Shown: positions 16,619 through 25,503, counted from the first letter of the stretch. The stretch is 50,871 nucleotides of DNA from an uncultured Lachnospiraceae bacterium (GCA_910579505.1 CAJTTZ010000020.1:1-50871), one strand, 5' to 3'. Notes: a model not told the origin generated them from the letters alone. Program-made: numbers and translations.

Positions 16619-16867
16619 ATGATGCGAAAAAAAGGAAAGACATTGGCGGCCTGTCTCTTCGCGGCCGTATGGTGGGGAATATTTTATCCTGAATTATGTT
16701 TTACGGAGGAGACTTGCGAGGCGGTAAGGCCCGATGAGACGCAGGCGGACGGTATGCCGGAAGAGATCGGGGCTTTGGAGATCTGGTGCGCCTCAGGTGA
16801 TGAGATTGTGATAAGCAGCAGGTTTTTGGAATGGCTTGAGGAAAATTTGTCTGAGAATAAGGACTAG
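16619..16867 (+). CDS. Small hypothetical protein with N-terminal membrane segment
   Basis: Starting at the ATG at 16619 (AGGAG 5 nt upstream), the 82-residue product has a basic start (MMRKKGK) and a hydrophobic segment TLAACLFAAVWWGIFY that could be a signal anchor, then an acidic exported tail ending FLEWLEENLSENKD. No family is recognised. It lies 15 nt before murI. The longer frame from 16544 lacks a good ribosome binding site. Confidence 0.5.
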   Translation: MMRKKGKTLAACLFAAVWWGIFYPELCFTEETCEAVRPDETQADGMPEEIGALEIWCASGDEIVISSRFLEWLEENLSENKD

Positions 16868-16882
16868 GAAGGGTCGGAAAGC

Positions 16883-17716
16883 ATGAACGGACAGGAAGAG
16901 TGGCATAACAGCCCTATAGGTGTGTTTGATTCGGGGGTAGGAGGGCTGACCGTGGCACGTGAAATTATGCGGCAGCTGCCCAATGAGCGGATCGTCTATT
17001 TTGGAGACACGGCGCGCGTGCCTTATGGAAGCAAGTCAAAGGAGACGGTGACGAGGTATTCCAGACAGATCGTACATTTTCTGCAGACACAGCAGGTAAA
17101 GGCCATCGTGGTTGCCTGTAATACAGCCAGCGCTTACGCACTGGAGGAACTGGAGAAAGAAGTGGACATTCCGATGATCGGCGTGGTAAAGCCGGGCGCA
17201 AAAGCGGCTCTTTTGGCTACCGCGAACAGGAAAATCGGTGTTGTGGCAACGGAAGCCACCATAAACAGCGGCATATACAGCCGTTACATAGAAGAACATG
17301 ACAACGACGTCAGTGTGATCGGAAAGGCATGTCCCCTCTTTGTGCCGTTAGTGGAGGAAGGGCTCTGGGAAGACCCGGTGACGGACGAGATTGCCCGCCG
17401 TTATCTGACGGAGCTGATTGACAGCGGCATTGATACCCTGATTCTGGGATGTACTCATTACCCGATGCTGCGCTCTACGGTGGGAAAGATCATGGGGGAT
17501 GGCGTGAAATTAGTTAATCCCGCCTATGAGACGGCAAGGGAATTAAAGACCCTTTTGGCAGAGCACGGTTTGGAAAGTGAACACAGACCGGGGCTTGGGA
17601 CGGAACTGTACCGTTTCTTTGTCAGCGATGCCGCCGATAAGTTTCAGCGGTTTGCCAATTCCATTCTGCCGTATGGCATTTTGTCCGCAAAGCTGATCAG
17701 GATTGACGAATATTAA
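16883..17716 (+). CDS. murI: Glutamate racemase
   Basis: MurI makes D-glutamate for peptidoglycan. The two catalytic cysteines are visible: Cys79 in VVACNTASA and Cys190 in ILGCTHYPML, with the substrate motifs FDSGVGGLTV near residue 15 and RVPYGSKS near 45. Length (277) is normal. It is followed 47 nt later by the DUF1934 gene, a pairing consistent with one transcript. Confidence 0.96.
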   Translation: MNGQEEWHNSPIGVFDSGVGGLTVAREIMRQLPNERIVYFGDTARVPYGSKSKETVTRYSRQIVHFLQTQQVKAIVVACNTASAYALEELEKEVDIPMIGVVKPGAKAALLATANRKIGVVATEATINSGIYSRYIEEHDNDVSVIGKACPLFVPLVEEGLWEDPVTDEIARRYLTELIDSGIDTLILGCTHYPMLRSTVGKIMGDGVKLVNPAYETARELKTLLAEHGLESEHRPGLGTELYRFFVSDAADKFQRFANSILPYGILSAKLIRIDEY

Positions 17717-17763
17717 ATTCTGCCTGCGGCCTTAACAGGGGACGCTTCAGGATGGAGGAAAAC

Positions 17764-18216
17764 ATGACGAAAGAAGTGCTATTGACATTGCAGGGATTAC
17801 AGTTCGATCAGCGGGAGGAGAATGCCGATAAGATCGAGATGGTCACTGTTGGGGATTACTATAAGAAGAATGACAGGCATTATGTCATTTACGAGGAGGT
17901 CACCGAAGGGTTCGAGCGGCCTACGAAGAACCGCCTGAAATTTGGCGGACAGATGGTGGAACTGACGCGCAACGGTCTTGTAAATGTACATATGGTTTTT
18001 CAGGAAAACAGGAAGAATCTGTCAAACTACAATACGCCCTTTGGGCAGATTCTGGTCGGGATCGACACGAAGCGGATAACGATTGACGAGAAGGAAGATA
18101 ATATTGTAGTGGATGTGGACTATGCGCTTGATATCAATTACGAGTTCCTTTCGGACTGCCATATCAAAATTGATATCCGCTCAAAAGAAAACAGCGGCTT
18201 TACGCTCATGTCGTAA
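17764..18216 (+). CDS. DUF1934 (YwiB-like) beta-barrel protein
   Basis: This 150-residue protein matches the DUF1934 family, a small lipocalin-like beta barrel of unknown function found in Firmicutes. The diagnostic stretch is HYVIYEEVTEG ... TKNRLKF ... VELTRNG, with a long C-terminal strand ending in DINYEFLSDCHIKIDIR. The ATG at 17764 has GGAGG 5 nt upstream; the ATG at 17752 is less well placed. It lies just downstream of murI and convergent with a membrane-anchored unknown. Confidence 0.8.
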   Translation: MTKEVLLTLQGLQFDQREENADKIEMVTVGDYYKKNDRHYVIYEEVTEGFERPTKNRLKFGGQMVELTRNGLVNVHMVFQENRKNLSNYNTPFGQILVGIDTKRITIDEKEDNIVVDVDYALDINYEFLSDCHIKIDIRSKENSGFTLMS

Positions 18217-18278
18217 GCCACTGTTTTGAGCCCGCAGCGCGGTGCTAGCGGAGCTAATTCTGCAGGAATTTGCTCCTG

Positions 18279-18755
18279 CTATTTGACGGGTTTTGCCCCC
18301 GCTTTTTCCTGCGCTTTTTCAACCAGCTGTTTGAACTTACTCTTTTTCTTCTGCTCTACAACGGGCGCCTTGCCGTGGAGACCCCTTACATCCGTGATGT
18401 AGATGCCGCTGACAACGGCTTTTACTTCCTTCTTAACAGGAACGGAGTCAAAAATTTTCTCTTCACAGATAAGAGTCATAATCTGCGGACCGACTTTCGC
18501 CTTGACCACAGGGAGTTTGGAGCCGCGAAGCAGCTTGGGCGTCTGGTCCAGCACGATCTGGGGCAGTCCCGCATCTTTTAGTTTCATCCGTTTCTTATCA
18601 ATAATGAGCATGGATACGGTCTGCTTCATCGCATCAATCTGCGCCTGCTGTTCCGCCTGCTTTTTCTGCGCTTTCTTTCCTAAGAAATATAGAACGACCA
18701 CAGCGATCAGCAGAACCGCCAGGATCACCAGTAAGACAATTGTAATCGTACTCAT
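18279..18755 (-). CDS. Membrane-anchored hypothetical protein
   Basis: The N-terminus has one strong transmembrane helix (TIVLLVILAVLLIAVVVLYFL), then a charged coiled-coil-like stretch (GKKAQKKQAEQQAQIDAMKQTV). A small folded region about 45-130 (VSMLIIDKKRMKLKDAGLPQIV, GPQIMTLICEEKIFDSVPVKKEV) and a Lys-rich tail follow. The soluble part is probably cytoplasmic because of the positive residues after the helix. No known family is recognised. Confidence 0.65.
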   Translation of the reverse strand: MSTITIVLLVILAVLLIAVVVLYFLGKKAQKKQAEQQAQIDAMKQTVSMLIIDKKRMKLKDAGLPQIVLDQTPKLLRGSKLPVVKAKVGPQIMTLICEEKIFDSVPVKKEVKAVVSGIYITDVRGLHGKAPVVEQKKKSKFKQLVEKAQEKAGAKPVK

Positions 18756-18836
18756 GGGAATGCCTCCGTTTTCATTTCAGTGTATGCAAAAATATTTTAA
18801 CATTGATCCGTATGTTTCGCAAGATAAAGTTGGAAA

Positions 18837-18853
18837 TTGACTATATTAGTCAA
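18837..18853. promoter_or_regulatory. Perfect dyad TTGACTA-TAT-TAGTCAA
   Basis: A 7-bp perfect inverted repeat with a 3-bp centre lies between two divergent genes (the membrane-anchored unknown and the foldase lipoprotein). It could be an operator for either; no regulator is assigned. Confidence 0.35.
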
Positions 18854-18957
18854 AACGCGTCTTTGAAATAGCAAAGGGCGGATATAGACAAACAAAGGAC
18901 GGCTGTGGTAAGATAAAGGTTAAGTTTATGATGTAGGAAAAGAGGAATTGAGTAGAT

Positions 18958-20049
18958 ATGAAAAGAAAAGTTTGTGTTATCGCAGCGGTGTTTGTCTCAT
19001 CGCTGTTTCTGACTGCCTGCGGCAGTAAGGAATATTTAAAGGACATCAAGGCGGAAAAGTATGTGACGCTCGGCACTTACACAGGAATCGAGGCTACAGT
19101 CGATAGGCTGGAGGTAACGGAGAGCGCCGTGGACAGCTATATTTATGATGGTTATCTGATGCCGAAGGCGGAGAAAGTGCCGGTGACGGGCAGAACGGTA
19201 CAGGAAGGCGATGTGGCGAACATCGACTTTGTGGGATACCACGATGATGTGGCGTTTGAGGGCGGCACAGCGGAAGGCTATGACCTGACGATTGGCTCCG
19301 GGCGGTTTATAAAAGGTTTCGAGGAAGGGCTGATCGGCGCGAATATCGGGGACACGCGGAGCCTGGATCTGACGTTCCCGGATCCTTATGACAATCCCGA
19401 TCTGGCGGGAGAGGATGTGGTGTTTGAAGTGACGGTGAACAGCATCAGTGAGAGCAAGGCGCCTGAACTCACGGACGAGCTTGTGAAACAGCTTGGAGAG
19501 GAGGGCTATAACACTGGCGGCGCGCAGACAGCGCAGGAACTGAAGGATTATGTATATAGTATCTACAACCAGACGGCGCAGAGTACGTATGACAATGAAA
19601 TTGAGACGGCCATGGCGTCTGCCATTATGGAGAACAGTACGTTCCAGGACCCGCCGGAGAAGATGGTGGACCGTTTTATCACAAGTATAGAAAACAGCAT
19701 GAGCGTCAGGGCTTCCTCTCTCGGCATGTCCCTCGCGCAGTATATGCAGTTTTACCGAAATCTTGACGAGGCAGGGTACCGGGCGCTTTTCGACGAGGAG
19801 GGCGTGCGGATGGCCAAGCAGTATATCATGTATCAGGCGATTGCGGACAAAGAGGGGCTTATGCCGACGGAGGAAGAGGTTGCCGGTGAAATTTCCGCGC
19901 TGATGACGGTTTATGGTTATGCCTCCGAGGAGGAGCTGAAAAAGAGCGTGGATATGGAATCCCTGAAGGAAGACCTGATGCGGAAAAAGGTGGTTGCCTT
20001 TTTAAAGGAGAACGGCAATATACATGAAAATGTTATAGCTATGGATTGA
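18958..20049 (+). CDS. Trigger-factor-like peptidyl-prolyl isomerase lipoprotein
   Basis: A lipoprotein signal peptide ends at LTACGS (lipobox cysteine at residue 21), so the protein is anchored outside the membrane. Residues 80-165 form an FKBP-type PPIase (GDVANIDFVGYHDDVAFEGG, IGSGRFIKGFEEGLIGANIGD, FPDPYDNPDLAGEDVVFEVTV), and the rest resembles the trigger factor C-terminal chaperone domain (TDELVKQLGEEGYNT). The ribosome-binding N-domain is missing, as expected for a secreted foldase. It likely assists folding of exported proteins, analogous to PrsA. It precedes asnS by 27 nt. Confidence 0.85.
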   Translation: MKRKVCVIAAVFVSSLFLTACGSKEYLKDIKAEKYVTLGTYTGIEATVDRLEVTESAVDSYIYDGYLMPKAEKVPVTGRTVQEGDVANIDFVGYHDDVAFEGGTAEGYDLTIGSGRFIKGFEEGLIGANIGDTRSLDLTFPDPYDNPDLAGEDVVFEVTVNSISESKAPELTDELVKQLGEEGYNTGGAQTAQELKDYVYSIYNQTAQSTYDNEIETAMASAIMENSTFQDPPEKMVDRFITSIENSMSVRASSLGMSLAQYMQFYRNLDEAGYRALFDEEGVRMAKQYIMYQAIADKEGLMPTEEEVAGEISALMTVYGYASEEELKKSVDMESLKEDLMRKKVVAFLKENGNIHENVIAMD

Positions 20050-20076
20050 GATTAAGATATAAGGGGGTAATGCAGC

Positions 20077-21468
20077 ATGGACTTAACAGATATCAAAGAT
20101 TTATACCACAACAGTGAGGCGTATATTGATAAGGAGGTTACCGTGGGCGGCTGGGTGAGAAGCATCCGGGATTCCAAGACTTTCGGTTTTATTGTGGCAA
20201 ACGACGGTACCTTTTTTGAGCCGCTGCAGATTGTGTATGCGGACAAGCTGGACAATTTTGAGGCGATTTCCAAACTGAACGTGGGTTCCGCGATTGTGGC
20301 GCGGGGAAAGATCGTGGCGACGCCGCAGGCGAAACAGAAATTCGAGATGCAGGCGGAAGAAATCATGGTGGAGGGAATGTCCACGGCGGATTACCCGCTG
20401 CAGAAAAAGCGGCACAGCTTTGAATACCTGCGCACCATTTCCCATCTGCGTCCCAGAACGAATACCTTCCAGGCAGTGTTTCGCGTGCGGTCGCTGATTG
20501 CCTACGCGATTCATACGTTCTTTCAGGAGAGAGGCTTCGTCTATGTGCACACGCCGATCATCACGGGCAGCGACTGTGAGGGCGCGGGCGAGATGTTCCA
20601 GGTGACGACTATGGATTTGAACAATCTGCCGCAGACGCCGGACGGACAGGTTGACTACAGCACGGATTTCTTTGGCAAGCCTACCAACCTGACGGTGAGC
20701 GGACAGTTAAACGTGGAGACATATGCCTTTGCGTTTAAGAACGTATATACATTCGGTCCTACTTTCCGGGCGGAAAATTCCAATACGACCAGACATGCGG
20801 CGGAGTTCTGGATGATTGAGCCGGAGATGGCGTTTGCGGACCTGACGGACGACATGATAGTCGCGGAGGCAATGCTCAAGCATGTGATCAGCTATGTGCT
20901 GGAGAACGCGCCGGAGGAGATGAATTTCTTTAACCAGTTTGTGGACAAGGGGCTCATCGAGCGGTTGAACCATGTGTTACACTCCGACTTTGCCCATGTG
21001 ACTTACACGGAGGCAGTCGAAATTCTGAAAAAGCACAATGACAGCTTCGAGTACAAAGTGGAGTGGGGCTGCGATTTGCAGACAGAGCATGAGCGGTTCC
21101 TCACGGAGCAGGAGTTTAAGCGTCCTGTATTTGTGACGGATTATCCGAAGGAAATCAAGGCTTTTTATATGAAGTTAAACGAGGACGGGAAGACCGTGGC
21201 GGCTATGGACTGTCTTGTGCCGGGCATCGGCGAGATTATCGGCGGCAGCCAGAGAGAGGACGACCTGGAGCTTTTAGAGCGCAGAATGGAAGAGCTTGGG
21301 CTGAACAAGGAGGACTATGGTTTTTATCTGGATCTTCGCAAGTACGGGTCGGCAAGACATGCAGGCTTCGGGCTCGGGTTTGAGCGCTGTGTTATGTATC
21401 TGACCGGCATGGGCAACATCCGCGATGTGATTCCCTTCCCGAGAACGGTCAACAACTGCGAACTCTAA
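20077..21468 (+). CDS. asnS: Asparagine--tRNA ligase
   Basis: AsnRS charges tRNA-Asn. The N-terminal OB-fold anticodon domain (VTVGGWVRSIRDSKTFGFI) precedes the class IIb core with motif 2 (FRAENSNTTRHAAEFWMIEPE) and motif 3 (HAGFGLGFERCVMYLTGM). HAAEFWMIEPE and the GSQREDDLELLERRM segment favour AsnRS over AspRS. Length 463 is normal. AAGGGGG lies 8-9 nt upstream of the ATG. It is followed after 13 nt by the NlpC/P60 gene. Confidence 0.96.
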   Translation: MDLTDIKDLYHNSEAYIDKEVTVGGWVRSIRDSKTFGFIVANDGTFFEPLQIVYADKLDNFEAISKLNVGSAIVARGKIVATPQAKQKFEMQAEEIMVEGMSTADYPLQKKRHSFEYLRTISHLRPRTNTFQAVFRVRSLIAYAIHTFFQERGFVYVHTPIITGSDCEGAGEMFQVTTMDLNNLPQTPDGQVDYSTDFFGKPTNLTVSGQLNVETYAFAFKNVYTFGPTFRAENSNTTRHAAEFWMIEPEMAFADLTDDMIVAEAMLKHVISYVLENAPEEMNFFNQFVDKGLIERLNHVLHSDFAHVTYTEAVEILKKHNDSFEYKVEWGCDLQTEHERFLTEQEFKRPVFVTDYPKEIKAFYMKLNEDGKTVAAMDCLVPGIGEIIGGSQREDDLELLERRMEELGLNKEDYGFYLDLRKYGSARHAGFGLGFERCVMYLTGMGNIRDVIPFPRTVNNCEL

Positions 21469-21481
21469 TAGAGACAGGGCG

Positions 21482-22702
21482 ATGAAAAAATATAAGAGAC
21501 GACTGTACGTCATATTATCCTTCATACTGTGTCTTTCCGTGGTAGATCCGATATCGGCTACCACTATTTCCGAACTCCGGGATAATGTTAAGAAAAATCA
21601 GTCCCAGCTTAAAAACGCCCAGCAGAAGGCTGACGAAGCGCAGGAAGCGCAGGAGGGCGTGGAGGAGGAGATTGAGGAGATCGACGCGGAGCTGGTGAAT
21701 CTGATTACGGACATCAATCTGTGTGAAGAGGCGATCAACGACAAAGAGGAGGAGATTTACAGGACGCAGCTTGACTACGACGCGGCGGTAGCGGAGAAGG
21801 ACGAACAGTACGCATCCATGAAAATCCGCATCCAGTTCATGTATGAGAAGGGCGATTCCTCTTATCTGCATATGTTTTTCGGCGCGGGAAACATGGGTGA
21901 CATGGTAAATAAGGCGAAGTACGTGGAAGAACTCTACGACTACGACAGGAAACTCCTTGCCGAATATGAAGAAACGGTGAAACGCGTGCAGGAACTCTGG
22001 GACACGCTTGAGGAGGATAAGTCGGAGCTTGAGACATCAAAGACCGAGCTGCAGGAGGGGCAGGCCTACATGGAGGAGCTGCTTGCCCAGAAAAAGGAAG
22101 AGTATGAGAATTACAGCCTAATGCTGACCAAGGCGAAGCAGGAGGCGGCGACATATACAGCGCGGATCAAGCAGGAGACGGCGCAGATCAGGAAGCTGGA
22201 GGAGGAAGAGCGCAAACGCCGGGAGGAAGAAGAGAGAAAGCGCAAGGAAGAGGAAGAACGGCGCAGGAAAGAGCAGGAAGCACAGCTCGCCGACGGGGAT
22301 TCTGCTTCAAAGGAGGAACCGAAGAAACAGGAAACGCCCAAGCCCACGTCTTCCGGCGGCGGTAAGGGACAGGATATCGCGAATTATGCCTGCAAGTTTA
22401 TCGGAAATCCTTATGTGGCAGGCGGCACCAGCCTCACAAACGGGGCGGACTGCTCCGGCTTTGTGATGTCGGTCTACAAGAATTTTGGCATCAATCTTCC
22501 CAGAAGCTCCTATTCCCAGTCCACAGTCGGCAAGGGTGTATCCTACTCGGATGCAAGGCCGGGAGATGTGATTTATTATGGCGGACATGTGGGCATCTAT
22601 ATAGGAAACGGGCAGATTGTGCACGCCAGCACGGAGCGGACGGGCATTAAAATCACCTCGGCGACTTATCGGAATATCATCACGGTGAGACGGATCGTGT
22701 AA
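21482..22702 (+). CDS. Secreted coiled-coil NlpC/P60 peptidoglycan hydrolase
   Basis: A signal peptide (residues 1-26) is followed by a long coiled coil (about 28-260, PcsB/CwlO-like, with a highly charged EEERKRREEEERK stretch) and a Ser/Pro/Lys linker. The C-terminal NlpC/P60 peptidase starts near residue 290. The catalytic triad is visible as Cys324 (GADCSGF), His369 (GGHVGIYIG) and His381 (IVHAS). Family members cleave stem peptides of peptidoglycan during division or elongation, and the coiled coil usually restrains activity until it docks with FtsEX-type partners; ftsEX is not in the window. Confidence 0.92.
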   Translation: MKKYKRRLYVILSFILCLSVVDPISATTISELRDNVKKNQSQLKNAQQKADEAQEAQEGVEEEIEEIDAELVNLITDINLCEEAINDKEEEIYRTQLDYDAAVAEKDEQYASMKIRIQFMYEKGDSSYLHMFFGAGNMGDMVNKAKYVEELYDYDRKLLAEYEETVKRVQELWDTLEEDKSELETSKTELQEGQAYMEELLAQKKEEYENYSLMLTKAKQEAATYTARIKQETAQIRKLEEEERKRREEEERKRKEEEERRRKEQEAQLADGDSASKEEPKKQETPKPTSSGGGKGQDIANYACKFIGNPYVAGGTSLTNGADCSGFVMSVYKNFGINLPRSSYSQSTVGKGVSYSDARPGDVIYYGGHVGIYIGNGQIVHASTERTGIKITSATYRNIITVRRIV

Positions 22703-22791
22703 GCGGACTGAACGGGCGCCGACTCGACCAGTCAATGAACCGGGCAGCGGCGAAGCGGATAACCGTTGAATGCCGAGGAGTGTAGGCTTAT

Positions 22792-23685
22792 ATGAAAATA
22801 TATACGCTGAATCAATATTTACACGATACTTTCGGTCAGAAACTGTACAAAATAGCCTTGGACGGAGGGTTTACCTGTCCGAACCGGGATGGTACGACAG
22901 ACACGCGCGGATGCATTTTCTGTTCCGGGGCAGGCTCGGGAGAATTTGCCGGGGACGATACGATGAGCATCACGCAGCAGATTGAAAAGGGTAAGGACCG
23001 AGTTGCGGGAAAGATAAAGAATGGCAGATATATCGCGTATTTTCAGGCATTTACAAATACGTACGCGCCTGTTGAAAAGCTGCGCTCCCTGTATATGGAG
23101 GCGATAAACCACAAAGATATCGCGGTGTTGTCCATTGCAACCCGCCCCGACTGTCTGCCGGGCGAGGTGCTGGACCTGATATGTGAGTGCAATGAGATAA
23201 AGCCGGTCTGGGTAGAGCTTGGGCTGCAGACCATACACCCGGCGACGGCGGCGTACATCCGCCGGGGCTATCCGCTGTCCGTGTACGATGACGCCGTAAA
23301 CCGCCTGAAAGCGTCAGGTATTGAAGTGGTCGTGCATGTGATGCTCGGACTTCCGGGCGAGTCAAAGCAGGATATGCTTGACACGGTGTCTTATGTTGGG
23401 AAAAGCGGCGCGGACGGCATAAAGCTGCAGCTTCTGCATGTGATCAGGGGTACAGACCTGGAAAAGGATTATCTGGAAGGAAAGTTCGAAACGCTTACTT
23501 TTGAAAGCTATGTGGAGCTGGTCGCAGACTGTATTGCCCTGCTCCCGGAAAACATGGTCATTCACCGCATGACTGGCGACGGAGACAAACGTACCCTCGT
23601 GGCGCCGATGTGGAGCGCCGATAAAAAGCGGGTGCTCAATGCGATTCACAGGGCAATTTCCCAAAAAGACAGGATTGGGGATTGA
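22792..23685 (+). CDS. TIGR01212-family radical SAM protein (YtqA-like)
   Basis: The 4Fe-4S binding cysteines are C29, C41 and C44 (C-x11-C-x2-C), the variant spacing of this family, within GGFTCPNRDGTTDTRGCIFC. FQAFTNTYAP, LGLQTIHPATAAYIRRG and HVMLGLPGE are typical radical SAM barrel motifs. Length 297 is normal. The product chemistry is not firmly known; some relatives have been linked to tRNA modification. It stands alone between the P60 gene and the larE leader. Confidence 0.88.
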   Translation: MKIYTLNQYLHDTFGQKLYKIALDGGFTCPNRDGTTDTRGCIFCSGAGSGEFAGDDTMSITQQIEKGKDRVAGKIKNGRYIAYFQAFTNTYAPVEKLRSLYMEAINHKDIAVLSIATRPDCLPGEVLDLICECNEIKPVWVELGLQTIHPATAAYIRRGYPLSVYDDAVNRLKASGIEVVVHVMLGLPGESKQDMLDTVSYVGKSGADGIKLQLLHVIRGTDLEKDYLEGKFETLTFESYVELVADCIALLPENMVIHRMTGDGDKRTLVAPMWSADKKRVLNAIHRAISQKDRIGD

Positions 23686-23711
23686 CTTTTTTACTGCGGC
23701 TAAGATAAAAT
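23682..23711 (+). promoter_or_regulatory. Probable promoter of the lar operon
   Basis: TTGACT (23682-23687) and TAAAAT (23706-23711) are 18 bp apart. The -35 box overlaps the stop codon of the radical SAM gene. A transcript from here has a leader of about 215 nt before larE. Confidence 0.6.
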
Positions 23712-23717
23712 GAACAA

Positions 23718-23932
23718 AGGCAAAAAGCGGGCATGAAGCCTGTAGGGGGACAGAAGTTCCTGTAGGGCCGATTATAGTTTTTACGAAAAATCGTATCAGC
23801 GGCATATATATGCCGCTTTCAGTGAATGAAAATAGCAAATGACGCAATGTATACACAGGAAGGTATACGATTCCCCGAAGGGAATGGTGTGCCTTTTTTG
23901 CGCGTATAAACAGAGACAGAAGGAGAACAGTC
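23718..23932 (+). ncRNA. Structured 5' leader of larE, candidate attenuator or riboswitch
   Basis: The leader has a repeated CCTGTAGGG (23739-23747 and 23759-23767), a GGGGGACAG segment, a perfect AGCGGCAT-ATAT-ATGCCGCT hairpin (23798-23817) and a strong terminator (23862-23899) before the larE ribosome binding site. Downstream genes make a nickel cofactor and import a metal or peptide, so a metal-sensing element is plausible. I could not fit it to the NiCo (czcD) riboswitch consensus, and its class is unassigned. Confidence 0.45.
23862..23899 (+). terminator. Leader terminator upstream of larE
   Basis: GGTATAC-G-ATTCCC pairs with GGGAAT-G-GTGTGCC (two G-U pairs) around a CGAA loop and is followed directly by six T residues. 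It lies 33 nt before the larE start, inside the leader, so it would stop transcription unless antitermination occurs. Confidence 0.8.
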
Positions 23933-24679
23933 ATGAACCTTTCCGCTTTTTTCAAAGAAAATCCGAAAGCCGCGGTCGCTTTCTCGGGCGGCGTGGACTC
24001 GGCGTACTTGCTCCACGCGGCGAGGGCGGCGGGGGCGGATGTGCGGGCATACTATGTAAAGAGCGCGTTTCAGCCGCGGTTTGAACTGGAGGACGCGAAG
24101 CGTCTCTGCGGGGAATTGGACATTGACTTAACGATTATCGAGGCGGATGTGCTTGGCGACAGAGCCGTCCGGGAAAATCCCGCTGACCGCTGCTATCATT
24201 GTAAAAAGATAATTTTTACAACGATCATGGAATCGGCGGCGGCGGATGGCTATAAACTGCTGCTGGACGGCACCAACGCTTCCGATGAGGAGGGTGAACG
24301 CCCGGGGATGCGGGCGCTTAAGGAACTGTCCGTGCGCTCCCCTCTGCGGGAATGCGGGCTTTCCAAGGAGGAGATACGAAAGTGTTCCAGGGAGGCCGGG
24401 CTTTTTACATGGGAAAAACCGGCATATGCCTGTCTGGCAACCCGGATACCTGTGGAAGAGGAAATTACAGCCAAAAAGCTGAAAAGTACGGAGGCGGCGG
24501 AGGACTTTCTCTTCTCGCTCGGCTTTACGGACTTTCGGGTAAGGCGGTTCGGTGAGGCGGCAAGACTGCAGTTTCCGGCGTCACAGCTAGCGCATGCTCT
24601 GGAAAAGCGGGAAGAGATACTAAAGGAATTGAAACAGTATTATAAGGCGGTTTTGCTGGATATGGAGGCGAGGACATGA
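23933..24679 (+). CDS. larE: ATP-dependent sacrificial sulfur transferase LarE
   Basis: LarE activates the carboxylates of the nickel-pincer nucleotide precursor with ATP and donates sulfur. The PP-loop SGGVDS is at residues 18-23, followed by PADRCYHCKK (Cys87, Cys90) and YACLATRIP (Cys167), the last in the position where the sacrificial or cluster-binding cysteine is expected. Extra cysteines suggest it may be a cluster-type LarE that recycles, but that is inference. Length 248 fits. It overlaps larB by ATGA. Confidence 0.92.
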   Translation: MNLSAFFKENPKAAVAFSGGVDSAYLLHAARAAGADVRAYYVKSAFQPRFELEDAKRLCGELDIDLTIIEADVLGDRAVRENPADRCYHCKKIIFTTIMESAAADGYKLLLDGTNASDEEGERPGMRALKELSVRSPLRECGLSKEEIRKCSREAGLFTWEKPAYACLATRIPVEEEITAKKLKSTEAAEDFLFSLGFTDFRVRRFGEAARLQFPASQLAHALEKREEILKELKQYYKAVLLDMEART

Positions 24680-25443
24680 GCGATTATCGAAAGATACTGG
24701 AGCGGGTGAGGGACGGAGAGGTTTCCGTGGATGAGGCGCTGCTCGCTATTAAGAAGAAGCCTTTTGAGGATATCGGCTATGCCAAGGTCGATCACCACAG
24801 GGGCGTCAGACAGGGAGCGCCGGAGGTGATTTTCGGCGCGGGAAAAGAGGCGCCGCAGATTGTGGGCATTGTTGACAGTATGAAGAAAAACGGGCAGGAG
24901 ACGATCCTGATTACCAGACTTTCCCCGAAAAAGGCCAGGAAGGTAGGAAAGTGCTTTGAACTGACCTACCATGAACAGGCGCGGATCGGCATTGTTGGCA
25001 AAATGCCGGAGCCGTCCGGGATCGGAAAGATCGTTGTCGCCACAGGGGGGACTTCGGATATTCCCGTTGCGGAGGAGGCGGCGCTCACCGCACAGGCGCA
25101 CGGCAATGAGGTGGTGAGGCTTTACGATGTGGGCGTGGCGGGACTGCACCGGCTATTATCCCATCTGGACGAAATCATGGATGCCTCTGTGATCATCGCT
25201 ATCGCTGGTATGGAGGGTGCGCTTGCCAGCGTGATCGGCGGGCTGGCAGACTGCCCTGTGATCGCGGTGCCCACGAGCGTAGGGTACGGCGCGTCCATGC
25301 ACGGGGTATCGGCGCTTTTGTCCATGTTAAATTCCTGCGCCAGCGGTGTTTCTGTGGTAAATATTGACAATGGGTTTGGGGCGGGGTATCTGGCCAGCAT
25401 GATCAACCGTGTGAAAAGAACTTCTAATGACGTCTCGCCATAG
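24676..25443 (+). CDS. larB: Pyridinium-3,5-biscarboxylate synthase LarB
   Basis: LarB carboxylates the pyridinium ring of nicotinic acid adenine dinucleotide and hydrolyses the phosphoanhydride, the first step of nickel-pincer cofactor synthesis. The C-terminal half is an AIR carboxylase (PurE)-like domain (VVATGGTSDIPVAEEAALTAQ, PVIAVPTSVGYGASMHGVSALLSMLNSC). The N-terminal motif VDHHRGVRQGAPEVIFG is diagnostic. The last residues (VKRTSNDVSP) are encoded inside a long hairpin, so the C-terminus may have been extended or replaced by that element. Confidence 0.93.
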   Translation: MSDYRKILERVRDGEVSVDEALLAIKKKPFEDIGYAKVDHHRGVRQGAPEVIFGAGKEAPQIVGIVDSMKKNGQETILITRLSPKKARKVGKCFELTYHEQARIGIVGKMPEPSGIGKIVVATGGTSDIPVAEEAALTAQAHGNEVVRLYDVGVAGLHRLLSHLDEIMDASVIIAIAGMEGALASVIGGLADCPVIAVPTSVGYGASMHGVSALLSMLNSCASGVSVVNIDNGFGAGYLASMINRVKRTSNDVSP

Positions 25444-25475
25444 AATGAGGCGCCAAGAAGTTCTAAGTTTCACAC
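25409..25475. repeat. Long bulged hairpin at the larB-larC junction
   Basis: GTGTGAAA-AGAACTTCT (25409-25425) pairs with AGAAGTTCT-AAG-TTTCACAC (25456-25475); the AAG is an unpaired 3-nt bulge on the 3' side. The 30-nt apical part is GC-rich. There is no T tract. A second hairpin of the same architecture occurs at 28517-28582. Confidence 0.7.
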
Positions 25476-25503
25476 TGGAGAATGGATACGGGAGGGAAAA
25501 TTT

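Noticed and set aside
23718..23861. NiCo (czcD) riboswitch
   Set aside because: GCGGGCA and GGGGGACAG resemble parts of the NiCo consensus, but the segment between them is far too short for the four-way junction.
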